From: Hysterangium stoloniferum
Taxonomy: Eukaryota > Basidiomycota > Agaricomycetes > Hysterangiales > Hysterangiaceae
Assembly (NCBI GenBank): GCA_015178975.1
Contig: WHVD01000136.1
Span: forward strand, 158,887 to 222,886
Reading direction: 5' to 3'
Length of the DNA: 64,000 nucleotides
The notes beneath the pieces were generated by a model. The model did not search any database and was not told the origin of the DNA. It was given only the letters and a program-made list of their open reading frames with translations. A program made the translations under genes and the position numbers. Shown here one piece after another: positions 11,880 through 24,780 of this stretch; the first letter of the stretch is position 1; every line of letters begins with the position of its first letter.

Positions 11880-13405
11880 AGTATTGAGCAGTAAATTTTC
11901 CGAAACTTCTGATGCCTCTCATTTGACTGTATTGGTCTGCTCTGAATCTTTCAGACATCTCTGGCCTTCAGGCAACCCTCAGCCCTTTCTGGGCATTTTC
12001 TGGCCTTTTGGTACCTCGGGTCCCTTTTGGCATGTTCTACTCTTTCAGTCAACTTTGGATTCTTCAGATTCCTTGGATTTCTGGACTTTCCAGAATCTTC
12101 GGACCCTTTGGATTCCAATTACCTGTTGAGTATATGCTCATGAAGATCAGTTTAATCTGGCTTTTCAGGCATCTCTGTATTAGAATAAACTGCAAGCCTG
12201 GGGAGCAAGTTGAATGACTCTCTATGTAGGGCAGAGAATGCGACTTAGATAGAGCAGTGTAGAAATAAACCGATGCTATAACTAGGCTTCCAGTTGAGGT
12301 TTCTACTCCTCAACTGGGGCTAACTATATACTATATTACATGGTTAGTGCATGGGTCTGTGCTCACAAGGAACTCGGAACTCCGTCACTAAACTAATAAT
12401 ACTATCACGGAAGTCCATGAACCGGTGATAACCTAAGCAGTCACAATACAAGGTATGAGGTCATACTAATAGATGATACCTCATATTCCAACACTCTGGC
12501 CTTCGGGCACCCATGGCCCTTCTGGGCCTGGCCTTTTTGGCATCTCTGGTCTTTTGGTTTCCCACTCTCTCACTTAAACTCAGATTCCATGGTTTCTTCC
12601 GAACTTTCCAGAACCCTCGGAACCTTTGGAACTTTTGGATTCTTCAGACTTCCGGACTTTCCGGAATTTCCAGACCCTTTAGATCATACCTGTTTGTTGA
12701 GTGATTGTTTGCTGAGATCAGTTAATCCAGCCTTTCAGGCACTTTTGGCCTTCAGGCAACCCTTAGCCCTTTTCTCCGGCACCCCTGGCCTCTTTTGGCA
12801 CTCTTGGCCTTCGGCAACCCTTGGCCCTTTTGGGCACCTCAAGCCTTTTGGCATATTCGGCCCTTTAGGCATTTATGGCTGTTTTTGGTATGTTCAACAC
12901 TTTCACTTTACTTCAGATTCCTCAGATTTCTGGACTTTCCAGAATCCTCAGACCTTTCCATTGAGTGTTTGCTTGCCAAAAATCAGTTTAATCCAGCCTT
13001 TCAGGCAAACTTTGGCCTTCGGGCAATCCTAGCCTTTTGGATCCCTGGCCTCTCTTCCGGCCTTTTTAGCCCCTTTGTCCGACTTCAAATTCTGTGAATT
13101 TTCGGACCTTCCGGAATCCTCGGACTTTCCAGAACCTTTGGATTTTCAGAATTTCTTGGACTTTCTGAAATCCTCAAATTTTCCAGAACCCCCAGATTTT
13201 CCAGAAATCTCAGACTCTCCGAATTTTAACTCTTTGTTGAGTTTTCCTTCTTGCCATGATTGTTTTTATCTCAGCTTTTTAGCATATATGGCCTTTTGTG
13301 CCATTCCAACCCTTTTAGCATACTTGGTCTTTTGGCACCAATGTTTCAACTCAATTTCAGATTTCCAGATTTTCCAATCTCTCTGAACTTTTGGAAACTT
13401 CGGAT
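11880..13405. repeat. Degenerate CT-rich repeat tract
   Basis: About 1.2 kb (excluding the solo LTR at 12178-12493) of diverged short units built from two themes: a GGCCTTTC/AGGCA-type unit and a CTTTCCAGAATC/TTCGGA-type unit. ORFs across it are repeats without domain content. Similar wording recurs at 15780-16000, just after the G1-b pol, so it is probably retroelement-derived. Confidence 0.55.
12178..12493 (-). repeat. Solo LTR, Ty1/copia-like
   Basis: 316 bp. On the minus strand it begins TGTTGGAATATG and ends TTATTCTAATA. It is flanked on both sides by CTCTG (12173-12177 and 12494-12498), a 5-bp target-site duplication. The TGTTGGAATA...TATTCTAATA termini resemble copia LTRs; the last base pair differs from the usual CA. 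It sits inside the CT-rich tract. Confidence 0.75.
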
Positions 13406-15777
13406 TCTGAAAATGCCGTCACCCAGCCCTTCTCTGAATATCTCTCTGCTTTCAATATGGTAATCCGCTTCTGTCCAGCTGCCTTGGTGGAAAACCCGAT
13501 GCTATGACTAGACAATGGGACATCTATCCTAAAGAGGGGAGTAACGACTATGCCACAGTTAATCTGCATAATTTCAAGCCTATGTGTTCATCAGAACAAC
13601 TGTCCAAGTTAATCCAAGCTACTTACCTTATACATCCAGTCATGCACAGTGTTATCCTTATGGACACCAAAAAATTACATCAAGATATATTATCGGCATT
13701 TCCATTAGACCCAGTCACCAAAGCACACCTCAATAACCCATCTGACCCCAATCATACCCGATGGTCACTCGACCTGCAAGTTTTCATTAAACTTGACAAC
13801 CACATTTATGTTCTGGACTCAAACACTCTCTGACTTTGAGTTTTACAGCATAAACATGACCACCTGATCTCGGGACATTTCAGTATCAATAAAACCCTTG
13901 GACTTATCTGAAGAGAATATACATGGCCCGGTGTGAGAGGTATGGTGAAATATACTCAGGAAATATAGTCTGGATGAGCCCATACTATATTTCCATTATT
14001 ATTTCTACTTTCTCTCTATTTTATTATACACTTATATTTAGTTTGATGACCTATGTATGCAGTACATTGACTCTTGTGGGTGCATACATGCCAGACTTAT
14101 GTATTCTAGCACCCGTAGTTAGAACTCAGACACTTTTTACCCGGTGACCACGACTTACCCAGACACCTGTTAGTGTCCTGTAAGTTGTGATTGGGGTATC
14201 ATCTTGACCATCACACATGGGCTTTAACTATCTATGCAATCAGAGTTTCGAACTGTATCAGTTGAAACTCCATCTATATCTCAATCCACGTGGACTACAT
14301 CCACGCTACTCTATTATTCGACTCTCTCGTTACTTTCTTCTACACTTGAGCAGTCATTCGGAATCGTACTTAACAGTTGATTCCCTTTATTTGTTTTAGC
14401 TCTCTACTCTACTTTAGATAGCTATTTCACTCAACCGTATTGAACTAAGTAGTCAATACCTGTTCAGTCTGTATTAGACTTAGACAGTCAATACATCTTT
14501 GTGTCATACCTAAACGGTCGATATTCTTCATATATAGAACAGTTAGAACTTCCACCACTCTTCACACCCGGTCTCCAAGATTTTGTCAAGCATTATTGTA
14601 AATCATGCACCAACTGTGCACATTCCAAATCAAGATGTCACAAACCATATGGCCTACTCAAACAACCCCTAATACCAGAAAAACCCTGGAATTCAATATC
14701 AATGGATTTCATCAAACACCTACCAGCATCCAATGGCCATACTGCAATTTTTGTTGTTGTGGATCGGCTTACCAAGCAAAGTATTTTCATTTCAACTTAT
14801 GATACAGTAACATCCATACAGTTGGCTGAATTGTTTGTCACTCATGTATTCTCCAAGCATGGCATTCCATTGCATGTCACTTCCGATTGCAGATCTGAGT
14901 TCATCTCTCACTTTTTTAGGTCACTCGGAAAAGCACTTGACATGAAACTCCATTTCATTTCTGGCTACCACCTGGAAAGTGACAACCAAACCGAATGCAC
15001 TAATCAAACACTGGAACAGTACATCTGAGTCTATTGCAACTATTAACAAGACAATTTGAAATCACTTCTACCACTTGCCAAATTTGCATATAACAATGCC
15101 CCAAATGCTACTACTGGCATTTCGCCTTTCTTCACAAATAAAGGCTACAACCCAAACATCACTATCCATCTGGAACGCAATCTCACTTCAACCTGTGCTC
15201 AGGACTTTGTCACAAACCTCAATGAGCTACACCAAGAACTTCGAAAGAACATCGCATTGGCCCAGGAACATTACCAATACTCTACAGACAAAAATCGGCG
15301 GCTGCCCCCAGAACTCAAGATTGGTGACTGAGTATTTGTCAAAGCCGAGTTCTTCCGAATGACTAGGCCATCCAAAAAGCTCACCAATAAGTACTTAGGG
15401 CCTTTTGAAATTATAGCACAAGCAGGCACACACTCTTGGACACTTCGGCTCCCCAAGAATATGTATGCAGTACACTGGTATTTCATGTCTCAATGTTAGA
15501 ACCTTACGTTGCTAACATGATACCAGAATGCATACAACCTCCACCTCCACCCATGGTTATTGACGGGGAACCCAAATTTGAGATATCGGAAATCCTAGAT
15601 TCAAAGATGGATACTCACTGATGTACCTGCAAACTACTATATTTGGTCAAGTGGACAGGTTATGAAGGTACCAATGAAGAAGCATCCTGGATGATTCTTG
15701 CCACAGAACTCGGAAATGCATTGGACATTGTCAAAGACTTCCATCAAGCATATCCGAACAAATCCAGACCCCTATAA
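13405..15777 (+). pseudogene. pol: G1-b pol remnant (end of RNase H, integrase, chromodomain)
   Basis: 5'-truncated Ty3/gypsy pol. It picks up at the end of RNase H near 13430, continues through the linker (13504-13830; LHQDILSAF), is interrupted by a 635-bp solo G2 LTR at 13932-14566, then resumes with the integrase zinc half-site (YCKSCTNC) and core (SMDFIKHLP; the Arg after the second Asp is now Cys, VTSDCRSEF). TGA or TAA codons occur near 13831, 15026, 15045 and 15328. The chromodomain end reads YLVKWTGYEG with a TGA a little upstream where the G1-a copy has CGA. Several stops are thus explained by C to T change. Not functional. Confidence 0.88.
13932..14566 (+). repeat. Solo LTR of family G2 inside G1-b pol
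   Basis: 635 bp, TGTGAGAGG...CTTCACA, flanked by CCCGG at 13927-13931 and 14567-14571. It is collinear with the 5' LTR at 29202-29838. Removing it and one CCCGG restores the interrupted integrase alignment, so G2 was active after G1-b inserted. Confidence 0.93.
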
Positions 15778-16381
15778 CCTATGGCACCCTGACATTTTCC
15801 GACACTCTCTGCATTTTGGCATCTTTGGACTTTCATCACCCCTGTTCCCCTTGCCCTGTTTGTCTGCTCCCACATTTTCAGTGTGCTTGGATCCCTTGGA
15901 ACTTCCGGACTCTGTTCTGGACCTTTTCAGACTTTCAGACCTTATTGGATTTTCAGACATTTTTAGTTTTCTGGACCTTTTCAGAGGTTTTGAATTTACA
16001 TTCAAGTATCCAAATATGACCATGGCCTCATCCTGACCTTCATCTTGATCTTGACTTTCTGAATCCTCTCTGAATCCTCTCTGAATCCTTTCCAAACCCT
16101 TTCCAAACCCTTTCCAAACCCTTTCCAAACCCTTTCCAAACCCTTTCCAAACCCTTTCCAAACCCTTTCCAAACCCTTTCCAAACCCTTTCCAAACCCTT
16201 TCCAAACCCTTTCCAAACCCTTTCCAAACCCTTTCCAAACCCTTTCCAAACCCTTTCCAAACCCTTTCCAAACCCTTTCCAGCACCTTGCCAAATCACAT
16301 CCCCTTCTGACCTTCCTGCTTTTACCTTATTCTTCAGCACTTTTTCAGCCTCCTTGGGATTTTGGCCAAATGGGGGGATAC
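15778..16381 (-). other. G1-b post-pol region with 11-bp minisatellite
   Basis: Between the pol end and the 3' LTR, at the location of the antisense accessory gene of other G1 copies. Here no Zn2Cys6 pattern is present. About 18 tandem copies of an 11-bp unit (CCAAACCCTTT) run from about 16083 to 16281, next to three copies of a related TGAATCCTCTC unit. Because 33 bp has no stop on the minus strand, all three minus frames stay open and encode an 11-aa repeat (WKGFGKGLERV). Coding status is doubtful. The G-rich polypurine tract ATGGGGGGATA immediately precedes the LTR. Confidence 0.6.
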
Positions 16382-17174
16382 TGTTATGACCGTGTCGTAA
16401 CCTGTGTCGCAACCCGATGGTTTCTGAGAATACTACTGTCCATCGACATTCCAAGTTATTGATCAAGTCATCATTTCGGCAACTGTCAGAACACCGACGC
16501 TGACGTATACCTTCATGGTGATCAAACCCCATTTATACCCCTGTCAAAATATACTCGTACCATCTGGTTATGCTTTGATATGTCCCCTTTCATTATGATG
16601 ATCCATTTTACTCTATGTTTCACATATGCCTGTATATACTTGTAGCCTGTGGACTATTCCCTTTTCTTGTAATCCCACTCTCGGCTAAATCTCGGCTTCC
16701 GATCTTATTGTAACCTTCTGGTTTCTAGTCAAGTCTATTTGTCAAATAGTGTTTCTGCTCTTCCCTTAGTTTGTAGTTTCTAGATGCCGATAACTCGTAT
16801 ATAAGACCCACTGTAATGTAACTACTAGACAATCAGAATATCAACTTAGATACCTCTCTATTTCTGACTCTGTTATCTATTCACAACCACCACATTCCAA
16901 CTCGATCCAATTTATGATTCAACCTACATTTACGACTTCAACCTCTAATCTCCAACTCTCACTCTCCAACTCTCTGACCCAACCCTCAACTTATCCTTCA
17001 GTTTCCGATTGGTAGTTTACCGAGAGGTTTACTTGACAGGACTAGTTTCTGCCCGCCCGAAATTTAAGGACACCTGACAGTAACTTGCGAGGGCACAGCA
17101 CATAAGCTGAAGCCAAGTCCTTCCATTTGGTCCCCATCGGTCTACTGACATCCATAAGTTTTCTGTTCTTAACA
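16382..17174 (+). repeat. 3' LTR of G1-b
   Basis: 793 bp, TGTTATGACC...TTCTTAACA. It has a TATA box near 16798 (GTATATAAG) and the conserved stem-loop at 17089-17114. TGTTATG in place of TGTTACG is a CpG transition relative to other G1 LTRs. Confidence 0.88.
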
Positions 17175-17348
17175 CTGGTTCAATATCTTCACTGAAGCTG
17201 AACATATGCATCTATTACAAACTGTTGACAAATGGGTTTTCTGAGCAACTTTACATTACTCACAGAACATATTCAGTCATTATCCATACATAGTGTCCCC
17301 ACCACATCTGACTGCACCCCTATGGATCTTGATTTTCATGACCTCTTG

Positions 17349-17680
17349 TGTCATGAACGTACAAGCTCAAATTTCGATAATATTCAATTTAATACTTCTT
17401 CGACATTCCTTTGACTTTCTGACTCAACTTCCAACTCAATCTCCAACTCGACTTCCAACTCGACTATTCTTCAACAATATCTTCGACAATCTCAAATATC
17501 TTTGACTTGTCTCAGGTTGATGTCATTGATGATTTCACTTTGATATTATATTATCATCACGTATATAAGGGCAATGATAGGAATGAAGGAAGTCAGTCAG
17601 AAAACCTGTATCATAATTATGTATATTATTACTGTATTATATAATTGTCGAACTTTTTCCAAGTCCTTCTTTGACTTATT
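17349..17680 (+). repeat. LTR-like repeat, copy 2 (TGTCATGAA...)
   Basis: Relative of 11321-11660 in the same orientation, with the same TATA-like site (near 17563). The neighbouring stretch to 17873 shows nothing recognisable. Confidence 0.5.
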
Positions 17681-17878
17681 TATTTGTGAGCCTCTGTGTC
17701 CTATCTTTGCCTCACACTTTATCAACAGGACGAATTAATACTTCATCGAATGAGGCATCTTTATTCAATATTGTTGAATATTCTTCAATTGTTTATTCAA
17801 CTTTATTGAGTAAAATTCGATTTGTGACATCTTGTCACAGAATGTCACTATCAGCACTGACCCATCTTACTGTATCAT

Positions 17879-18601
17879 TGTTACGACTGTGTTGCAACCC
17901 TTTGCACGCCAATGGTAACCGATGGTATATCGTCATAGTTATCCTTCTTCAATCAAGACAATATCTCAGAGGCCGTCGGTCCCCCGATGCTGACGTATGC
18001 CTTCTGGTCAATCAAACCCAACTACACTTTTCTGTCTGGTTATGCTTTGATACGTCCCTTTCATTATGTTGATCCGTTCCACTCTATGTTTCACATATGC
18101 CTATCTATATTTGTAGTCCTTGAACTATTTCCTTTTATCGTAATTTCGCTCTCGGTTATCATCGGCCTCCAAACTAATCATAAACTTCCCGTTCCTAGTC
18201 AAGCTTATTGTTAATGCCGTTTTCCGCCCTTCTCCCCATTAGTATTTTTTAGACGCCTGTTACTTGTATATGAACCCGCTGTAGTTGTAGTTACTAGGCA
18301 ATCAGAATATCGACTCAGAATACCCTCGTACATCTGTAACAGTCTCATACTAAGGATCCCCCCATCCGCCTTCACATGCGCTTGTCCACTCTCGGCCCCA
18401 ACCCCTGGCCCAACACTCGACTTGTCCTTCGGGTCCCGATCAGTATCTCCCCGAAAGGAACTCTTTAGGATTAGTCTACGCCAGTCCGAAATCTAAGGAC
18501 ACCCTACGGATATTTGCAAGGGCGTAGCACATAAGCTGAAGCCAAGTCCTTCCGATCGGTCCCCGTCGGCCACTGACATTAGTCAGTTTTAGTTCTTAAC
18601 A
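17879..18601 (+). repeat. Solo LTR of family G1
   Basis: 723 bp, TGTTACGACTG...GTTCTTAACA, flanked by ATCAT at 17874-17878 and 18602-18606. It contains the conserved G1 stem-loop (about 18519-18546). A solo LTR with intact target duplication indicates LTR-LTR recombination after insertion. Confidence 0.93.
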
Positions 18602-18798
18602 ATCATATGGAAATCATCCTAAGATCTCCATTTGCTCTCTCCAAAACATACTCACCATTAATCCTCCACTTCACTGATCCCACTGTTGTCAATGACTACA
18701 TAAAACAACACATTACAATTGATAGTAAACTTCATCCTGTCCTCAAATTCAAACACAGACCCCCTTAATGCCCCAAACATTAACAGTTTGGTCACTTC

Positions 18799-19310
18799 TG
18801 TTAAGCTCTTGTGTTGGAATGCTTATTGCAGATACTATCAGAAGATAACTTGGGATCTTAAATACTTTCAGATAGGGGTAAGGACTTGGCTTCAGCTTAT
18901 GTGCTGTGCCCTTACACAAACACTCAGATGTCCTTATTTCATGGGGTCAATGTACACTGTGGAGGTGAAGGATATCTGGGGTTCTGAAAAGTTCCAAATA
19001 TTGAGTGTACAGAAAGAGATGAGGAATAAGCTAACTAAGTTGATATTAGATCTGAGTTGTACATACATGTCTGTAGAACTAATATAGGTTGTTCTGTGAT
19101 TGTACTACTGACTTAGATCACAATAAAATGAATTCAGATAGGGATTGTGAAATGGGAACATAATAAACAAATGAGTGAATACTTGTCAACAGACAAATTA
19201 CCAAATACAGAACAAGGATTGTGATGTGGAATATGTCTGGGAACTAGGTAAGGTTCCAGTGGTGGGAATTATATTGGAGGATTGAGGTATCTGGAGAACA
19301 GATTGTAACA
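18799..19310 (-). repeat. Solo LTR of family G1 (G1-a subtype)
   Basis: 512 bp. On the plus strand TGTTAAGC...GATTGTAACA, flanked by ACTTC at 18794-18798 and 19311-19315. It aligns along its whole length to the reverse complement of the G1-a 3' LTR, with most CpG sites replaced by TpG or CpA. Stem-loop at 18888-18910. Confidence 0.92.
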
Positions 19311-19372
19311 ACTTCCTACAGTACATTCCTGCAGAAATCCTCCTGCCTGCTATTTCAACTATTACTCTCATC

Positions 19373-20393
19373 ATGAAAGCTATTTCTCCTCTCAAAAGAG
19401 AACAAGCCATCTCTCTCCTCCAAAATGGACTCTCCAATAGGAATGTGGCTTCTATAACAGGTGTTAGCAAGTCTACTATCAATATAATTGCTCAGGAGAT
19501 GGACATAGACAAAGAAAACCTGAAAGGAGGATGTCCTTCCAAGCTTTCTCCTACTGACCAGAGGAGGATCATACATCAAATCACCTCTGGAAAGCTAGAT
19601 AATGCTGTCCAGATCACACACTTCATCAATTCCATCAATGAATCCTATGTCTCATCCAAAACAGTCAGGAGGACCTTGAAACAGTATGGTTTAAAAGCTG
19701 TAGTCAAAGCAAAAAGGCCCTTGCTCAAGGCTCAACATAGAAAGGCCAGGTTAAGCTTTGCCCTCAAGTACCAAAATTAGACTGTGGATGATTGGAAAAA
19801 GGTCTTGTGGTCTGATGAGACCAATATCAATAATATTAGGTCATATGGACATCAATATGTGTGGAAGAAAGCTGGAGAACTACTTTTTGAAAGGACAACC
19901 CAATCTACAGTCAAGTATGGAGGTGGAAATACAGTATCATAGTGTGGGGCTATATGGGTTGGAATGGAGTGGGAATGCTTGCAGAGATTGAAGGAAGGAT
20001 GGATTCTGCACAATATGTGGAGATCCTGGCTCAGCATTTGTCCCAGAGCATTGAATATTTGGAGATTTCAGCAGGTGAGGCCATTTTCCAGCAGGATAAT
20101 AACCCTAAACACACATCCAAGATGGCACAAAAATGGGTTTCTGAAAATCATATTCAGGTGTTAGACTGGCCAGCACAGTCTCCTGACCTGAATCCCATAG
20201 ATCATCTTTGGTTCCACCTGAAGAAACAGCTTCAAAAATATCTTTCACCACTGAAGGGAGTTTGGGAGTTATGAGAGAGGTGGAAGTGGAATGACCAAAG
20301 ATTGAGCCTCAGGAGTATCAGAAACTTATAGAAAGTATTCCAAAAAGACTAGCTGCTATAATAAAGGCCAAGGAAGGCCATACAAAGTACTAG
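19373..20393 (+). pseudogene. Tc1/mariner-type transposase
   Basis: DDE transposase of a cut-and-paste element. The N-terminus has a helix-turn-helix (EQAISLLQNGLSNRN...GVSKSTI), then a second paired-like domain (SSKTVRRTLKQYGL). Catalytic residues are visible: Asp in WSDETNIN (after a stop at 19778), Asp in FQQDNNPKHT, and an acidic third residue in SPDLNPIDHLW, 34 residues later, giving a DD34D spacing. The frame breaks between 19780 and 19942 and again near 20272, and the tail ends KEGHTKY-TAG at 20393. About 340 aa in total would match family size. Not functional as read. Confidence 0.85.
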
Positions 20394-20427
20394 AATAACA
20401 AGATATCTGATTCAAAAGGAGCAGGGG

Positions 20428-20632
20428 ACAAAACTGTCCCAAGATTGGTTATTTTTAAATATTCACTATGATACCAATTTCCATCAATATTATGTAATAG
20501 TTGGGAATATGAAAGGTAGTATGCTAGGGCATCTGCTAGAATATTTTCACCATTTTAGGAAATTTATATGACCAGTTATACAACATTTAATGGGAATTAT
20601 CAAAACATTGGGACAGTTTTGTCCCCTACTGT
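20428..20632 (+). repeat. 3' terminal inverted repeat region of the Tc1 element
   Basis: GGGGACAAAACTGTCCC at its inner edge (about 20428) and the inverted GGGACAGTTTTGTCCCC at its outer edge (about 20609-20626), followed by CTACTG and TA. The matching 5' end was not found upstream of 19373, where two G1 solo LTRs have inserted. Confidence 0.65.
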
Positions 20633-20634
20633 AT

Positions 20635-22763
20635 GTATGTATGTGTTAGAAAATACTCTTCACATGATTGTCTTTGCCCAAGTGGAGACAAATGTACCAA
20701 CACACAGTCTTGCAGTAATACCATACTAAAATGTGCTTTATGCACTGGTGTTAATAGCAAGACTAAAAGAGAAGGGAAATAAAGATGGGGGACTGAAAGG
20801 TCAGTATGTACTTAACCAGTAACTCCACTATGTGTTGTGCCCTTGCATGAAACCATTGGGTGCTCCAGTATTTCAAAAAAAGCAAGAAGTACTGTATATA
20901 CGTAGTAGGATGTCTAATGACACTTAGCTGGGATTATATTGTTAACCACCAACCATGAGAAACAATTCTCCATATTACATCCTACACAATTCATAGTCAA
21001 TTAATAGAACCTATTGTATATGGTTTTCCAAGTTATATAAATACCTACTAATACTTTTGTTGGTACATATTTTGTTTTTTAAAAGCTAAACTGTGATCAT
21101 TTCCCAGTAAAATATGTGAGATATCATTGGAGATTTTTCATCCTATGGCTTTCTTTATTAAGTGAAACTACCTATATATTATTGGTATGTTGAATCAAGT
21201 AGAAATCTGTTCAGATTGACAAATCCATTCCAATGTAATACATATGTATTCAGAGATGTCAATGACATACACATGCATGAAATGGACCATTTGAGGGGAT
21301 ATGCCTTTTAAAAGTCTTAATGTTTTAATCTACTAAACTCTTTTATAAGATATTCAGCTCCTGAAAGATGCTTTGTTTCATAATATACAAATAATTTTTA
21401 AACATTTGCAAAGTGTGAGAGATCAAATTTGAATCAAATCCCAGATGTTTAAATGACCTTTAGAGTATATTAGAATTTGATACACTTAATATTTTTCCTA
21501 AGTAGTACTAACAATATTTCAGAATAGTGAAGGTATTATCCTGCAAGCTTCTAAAATATGATAAAAGGGATCTAAGTGGGCATTCTTAATTGTTAATTGT
21601 TATTTGAACTAGAGAGTAGTAGAGTACAGCATGGGGAACTTATACTACAGTAAATAAAAACAAAGACAGGGGGCCAAAGATAGGTTTATTATACTGTATT
21701 AGCAGAACAAAGAAAATCAGGGAAATGGAACAGGGGATCAAGAAAATGGGATACAAGGCAAAAATAAATGATAAATGCTCTCTGATGATTGATGAAGTGA
21801 TGCAAGGGATAATGGAATACCATTGAAGTGGAAATGGGATGGAGTGGCTAGAAGAGGAGATCATTAAGTGGATGTATTGTCAGAGCTGCCACTATTGGGA
21901 ACATCAATGTCAGGGTGCTGGAGAACAGTATGAGTTGAAAACACATGTGGAGGCAAGGAAGACACAGCTCTAACAGTACTCCCCCACTGTGTAAAGACCC
22001 TATGATAACCTTCTAGAGAATGACATGTGTGACATGCATTCACTGTAACTATTCTTGCCTATCAGTCATGTGCACTTATTGAATATAAAATTCAAGTTTT
22101 TATGAATAGTCTTTTGACCTCTTACCAACACTCCCATGCATTCTCTTCCCCTCTTTTTTATGCTCCAGTGATGATGAGGACACTTTGATGATGACTTCAG
22201 GAAGCCAAAGACAAAAAATGATAGCACAAAGAGTGGAAAGTTGTAGACAAGAAAGTGAAGGAGGTATTAGATTTTTTGGATTTATGAACAATGTTACACA
22301 TGATGGATGGATGACCAGCTATGGTATTGCCAGTGATTAGGTATATATGTAATCTAGTTACTTGTACTACCTACTTCATATGTTTGTAACATATTCTTTG
22401 TATCCAATTCAAGTCAAGCATACTGTACTATGAAATCTTGAAACTCAACACGAACATATATGTAACTTAGCTTGAAGGGCATTATCAAGCACTGCTGAGT
22501 GGGGCTGAAACCCACTGGACTTGCACAGCTTTGACTAGCCAGTCACTTTATCATCATAGACATTGCTCATTGACTCCTTCCAACACCTGCACTACAAAGT
22601 CAAAGCAAACTGCCATTGCACCTTGTTGAAAAGCATGCACTGCACCAAATTTTGAACCTGAACTTGTGGACACCTTGTTGAAAAGCATTGCACACTGAAC
22701 CTGAACTCAAACTGAAACCAAACTGTAAGCCACACCCAAACTCAACCTGAACTGAACCATTAG
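20635..22763. other. AT-rich sequence, no gene recognised
   Basis: Only short random ORFs. 20780-20890 resembles the end of a G1-type LTR (TATGTGTTGTGCCCTTGCA, then GTGCTCCAGTATTTCA), matching in inverted orientation a shard at about 56570-56640. 22600-22760 carries short repeats around TTGTTGAAAAGCATGCA that reappear, inverted, at 25770-25950. Confidence 0.45.
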
Positions 22764-23165
22764 TGTGGGAGTATGCTTTTACCACAGTTTCATTGTAGTA
22801 AAACACTCCTTTTATTTCATTTATATTTTACATATTTTACTCACATTTTCCTATCCTTTACATTCTTCGACTATTGCACCATTTAATTAGTTCAAAGCTC
22901 TGTGTATACTTGTGGGGGCTCTCAGTGCCAAATAACAATAGACACACTTTTCCCCAAGCACCATCACTTGTAAGACATAAACTAGGTCTACAGCAAGTGG
23001 TGATCAGGGTAATGTGTCAGCTACCATATAGGTAGCATTATCTGAGCTATCTAACACTTCTGGCCTTGAACTATATCAGTCAGGGCCTCCACTTGAATCA
23101 TTCTTCCTCCCTTTCTACTCATTTCTTTGTATATAGAACAGTCAGAACTTCCACCACTCTTCACA
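22764..23165 (+). repeat. 5' LTR of a G2 element
   Basis: 402 bp, TGTGGGAGTATGC...CTCTTCACA, close to the solo LTR at 43513-43986 (reverse complement). It is followed by the primer-binding site TGGTGATCCAAGCC at 23167. Confidence 0.8.
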
Positions 23166-24780
23166 GTGGTGATCCAAGCCAGACTGTTCTTTCCCTATGA
23201 AGAAAATCTTTTTTATTTCAACTATCAAATTCTAAGTACAAAAGCTCCACAGGTATGGAGAAATTCACAAAAATGTTCAACAGATCCAACTACATAGCCA
23301 TGAGGGTGTCAACATTCACAACTTCACAAAATGCTGTCTGGAACTCCTCACATGCTGAGTGTCATGAATCTGGTCAAATGGAAGGTAACTCAACCTTCGA
23401 GCAGTCGAGTCCCTTGGAAAGGCAAAATGCTCACACTTTCATGAAGGATATCCTGGTCTTCCTGCTGAGACAAGTTATGCTCAAACACCATGGCCAACTA
23501 CTTTATGCAGAACCCATTGATGAAAAGTGGGACATGTATTACACTTCTTGAATCTTGAGGAATGAAGTTGCTGCTGCCACAAGGGACTATAGGACAAGGT
23601 ACCCATCCATGCCTACCATGGTAGCAGCTTGGTTAGGTCATTATCAGACCATCCTATCAGCACAGGATTTATTCACACAACCAGGAACCCTTGAAAATTT
23701 GACCTGATCAATCCCCGAATGGTTGAGTGATGTTACTTCCATCAAGGAAGGGGGAAGAATGATTTTCAAGCGGGAAGTGTTCTCTCTATTCCTCGAGGCA
23801 CTTCGTACACATGATGATGTGCTGCAAATTCTCCATGTCCTGCTCGGTGGGGATTATGTTGTGCCCAAAGTTGACTACCAATATATGTACATTTGAATGC
23901 TGGAGGAGTCTCTTAATGGAGTCACATTGAATGTATCATTTGCATACTTCACTCTAAGGGCCGGTTAAAGTGAAATCAGAGAAGACTCAATAAGATGGTT
24001 TTGGAGGTGCTCCATCCCTATAATAACTCGATTCAAGCACTCATGTCGCCAGTCTACATGTCTAGTTCCTCCCTTCAAGGAGTTGGAGTTACAATTACGG
24101 ATGAGCCCACTCATTTTGAACTGCCCAATGATGTTACTGTCAAGAAAACATTGTTGCCAATGTGAAACCCGGTGCCAGCTAAAGCTCCCTTTTCAGTGCG
24201 TGCAACCTCACTAGTGACAATTTCCTCTGAAGCCCTGAATTCTCAGGAGGAACATCCTGGGATCCATGCCAGATCGACCACCAAAAAAGGATAGTTGAAT
24301 GTGTCTACAGAAAAGATCACAGTCAAAGTCGACTCCAGTTCCCTATCATCCTCAGGTTGAGATTCACAGTGTCCTGATGAATCTCACCATCCATTGCCTA
24401 TCCATCGTGGACCCTCCAATGAATTGTTTAATAGCTCAAACAATTGGGACTGTGATAAAGGCTTGGGAACTGGGGGGCAGAAATCAGATGATGGTTTTGA
24501 TGATAGAAAAGGCCCGGGACAGGACTCACCAATGGTAAAGCCATCCCATCTCGCAGAGCTCAACAAAAGCCTTCCCATGGAGACACCACTGGGAATTCAT
24601 CAATATAAACCCCTAATCCCAGAATGGGGGGTGCTGATGAAGTTTCTGCAAATGGAAGGCAACCATGGACATGCCACACTGGACACCTCTCAATGGACCA
24701 AGCCAAGGACAGATACATTCCCATTTGACCCAGGACACTCCTTTGAAAATTATGTCATGTGGGGGACAATCGTTATGTTG
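23166..24780 (+). pseudogene. gag: G2 gag remnant 1
   Basis: Decayed gag following the LTR. Fragments parallel the better copy at 29839-32265: YAEPIDEKWDMYY near 23508-23550 (YAEPIDVKWDTYY in the other copy), the LNKMVLEVLHPYNNSIQ segment near 23985-24040, and a Ser/Asn/Asp-rich region at 24394-24500. Many stops are present. A later gag piece (NCTELSRF, about 26470-26510) lies beyond the repeat-rich 24.8-26.4 kb section, so the gag is also interrupted there. Confidence 0.75.

Noticed and set aside
16083..16281. Interstitial telomere repeat
   Set aside because: The unit CCAAACCCTTT has an 11-bp period, whereas fungal telomeres are normally TTAGGG; only a superficial CCCTTT resemblance.
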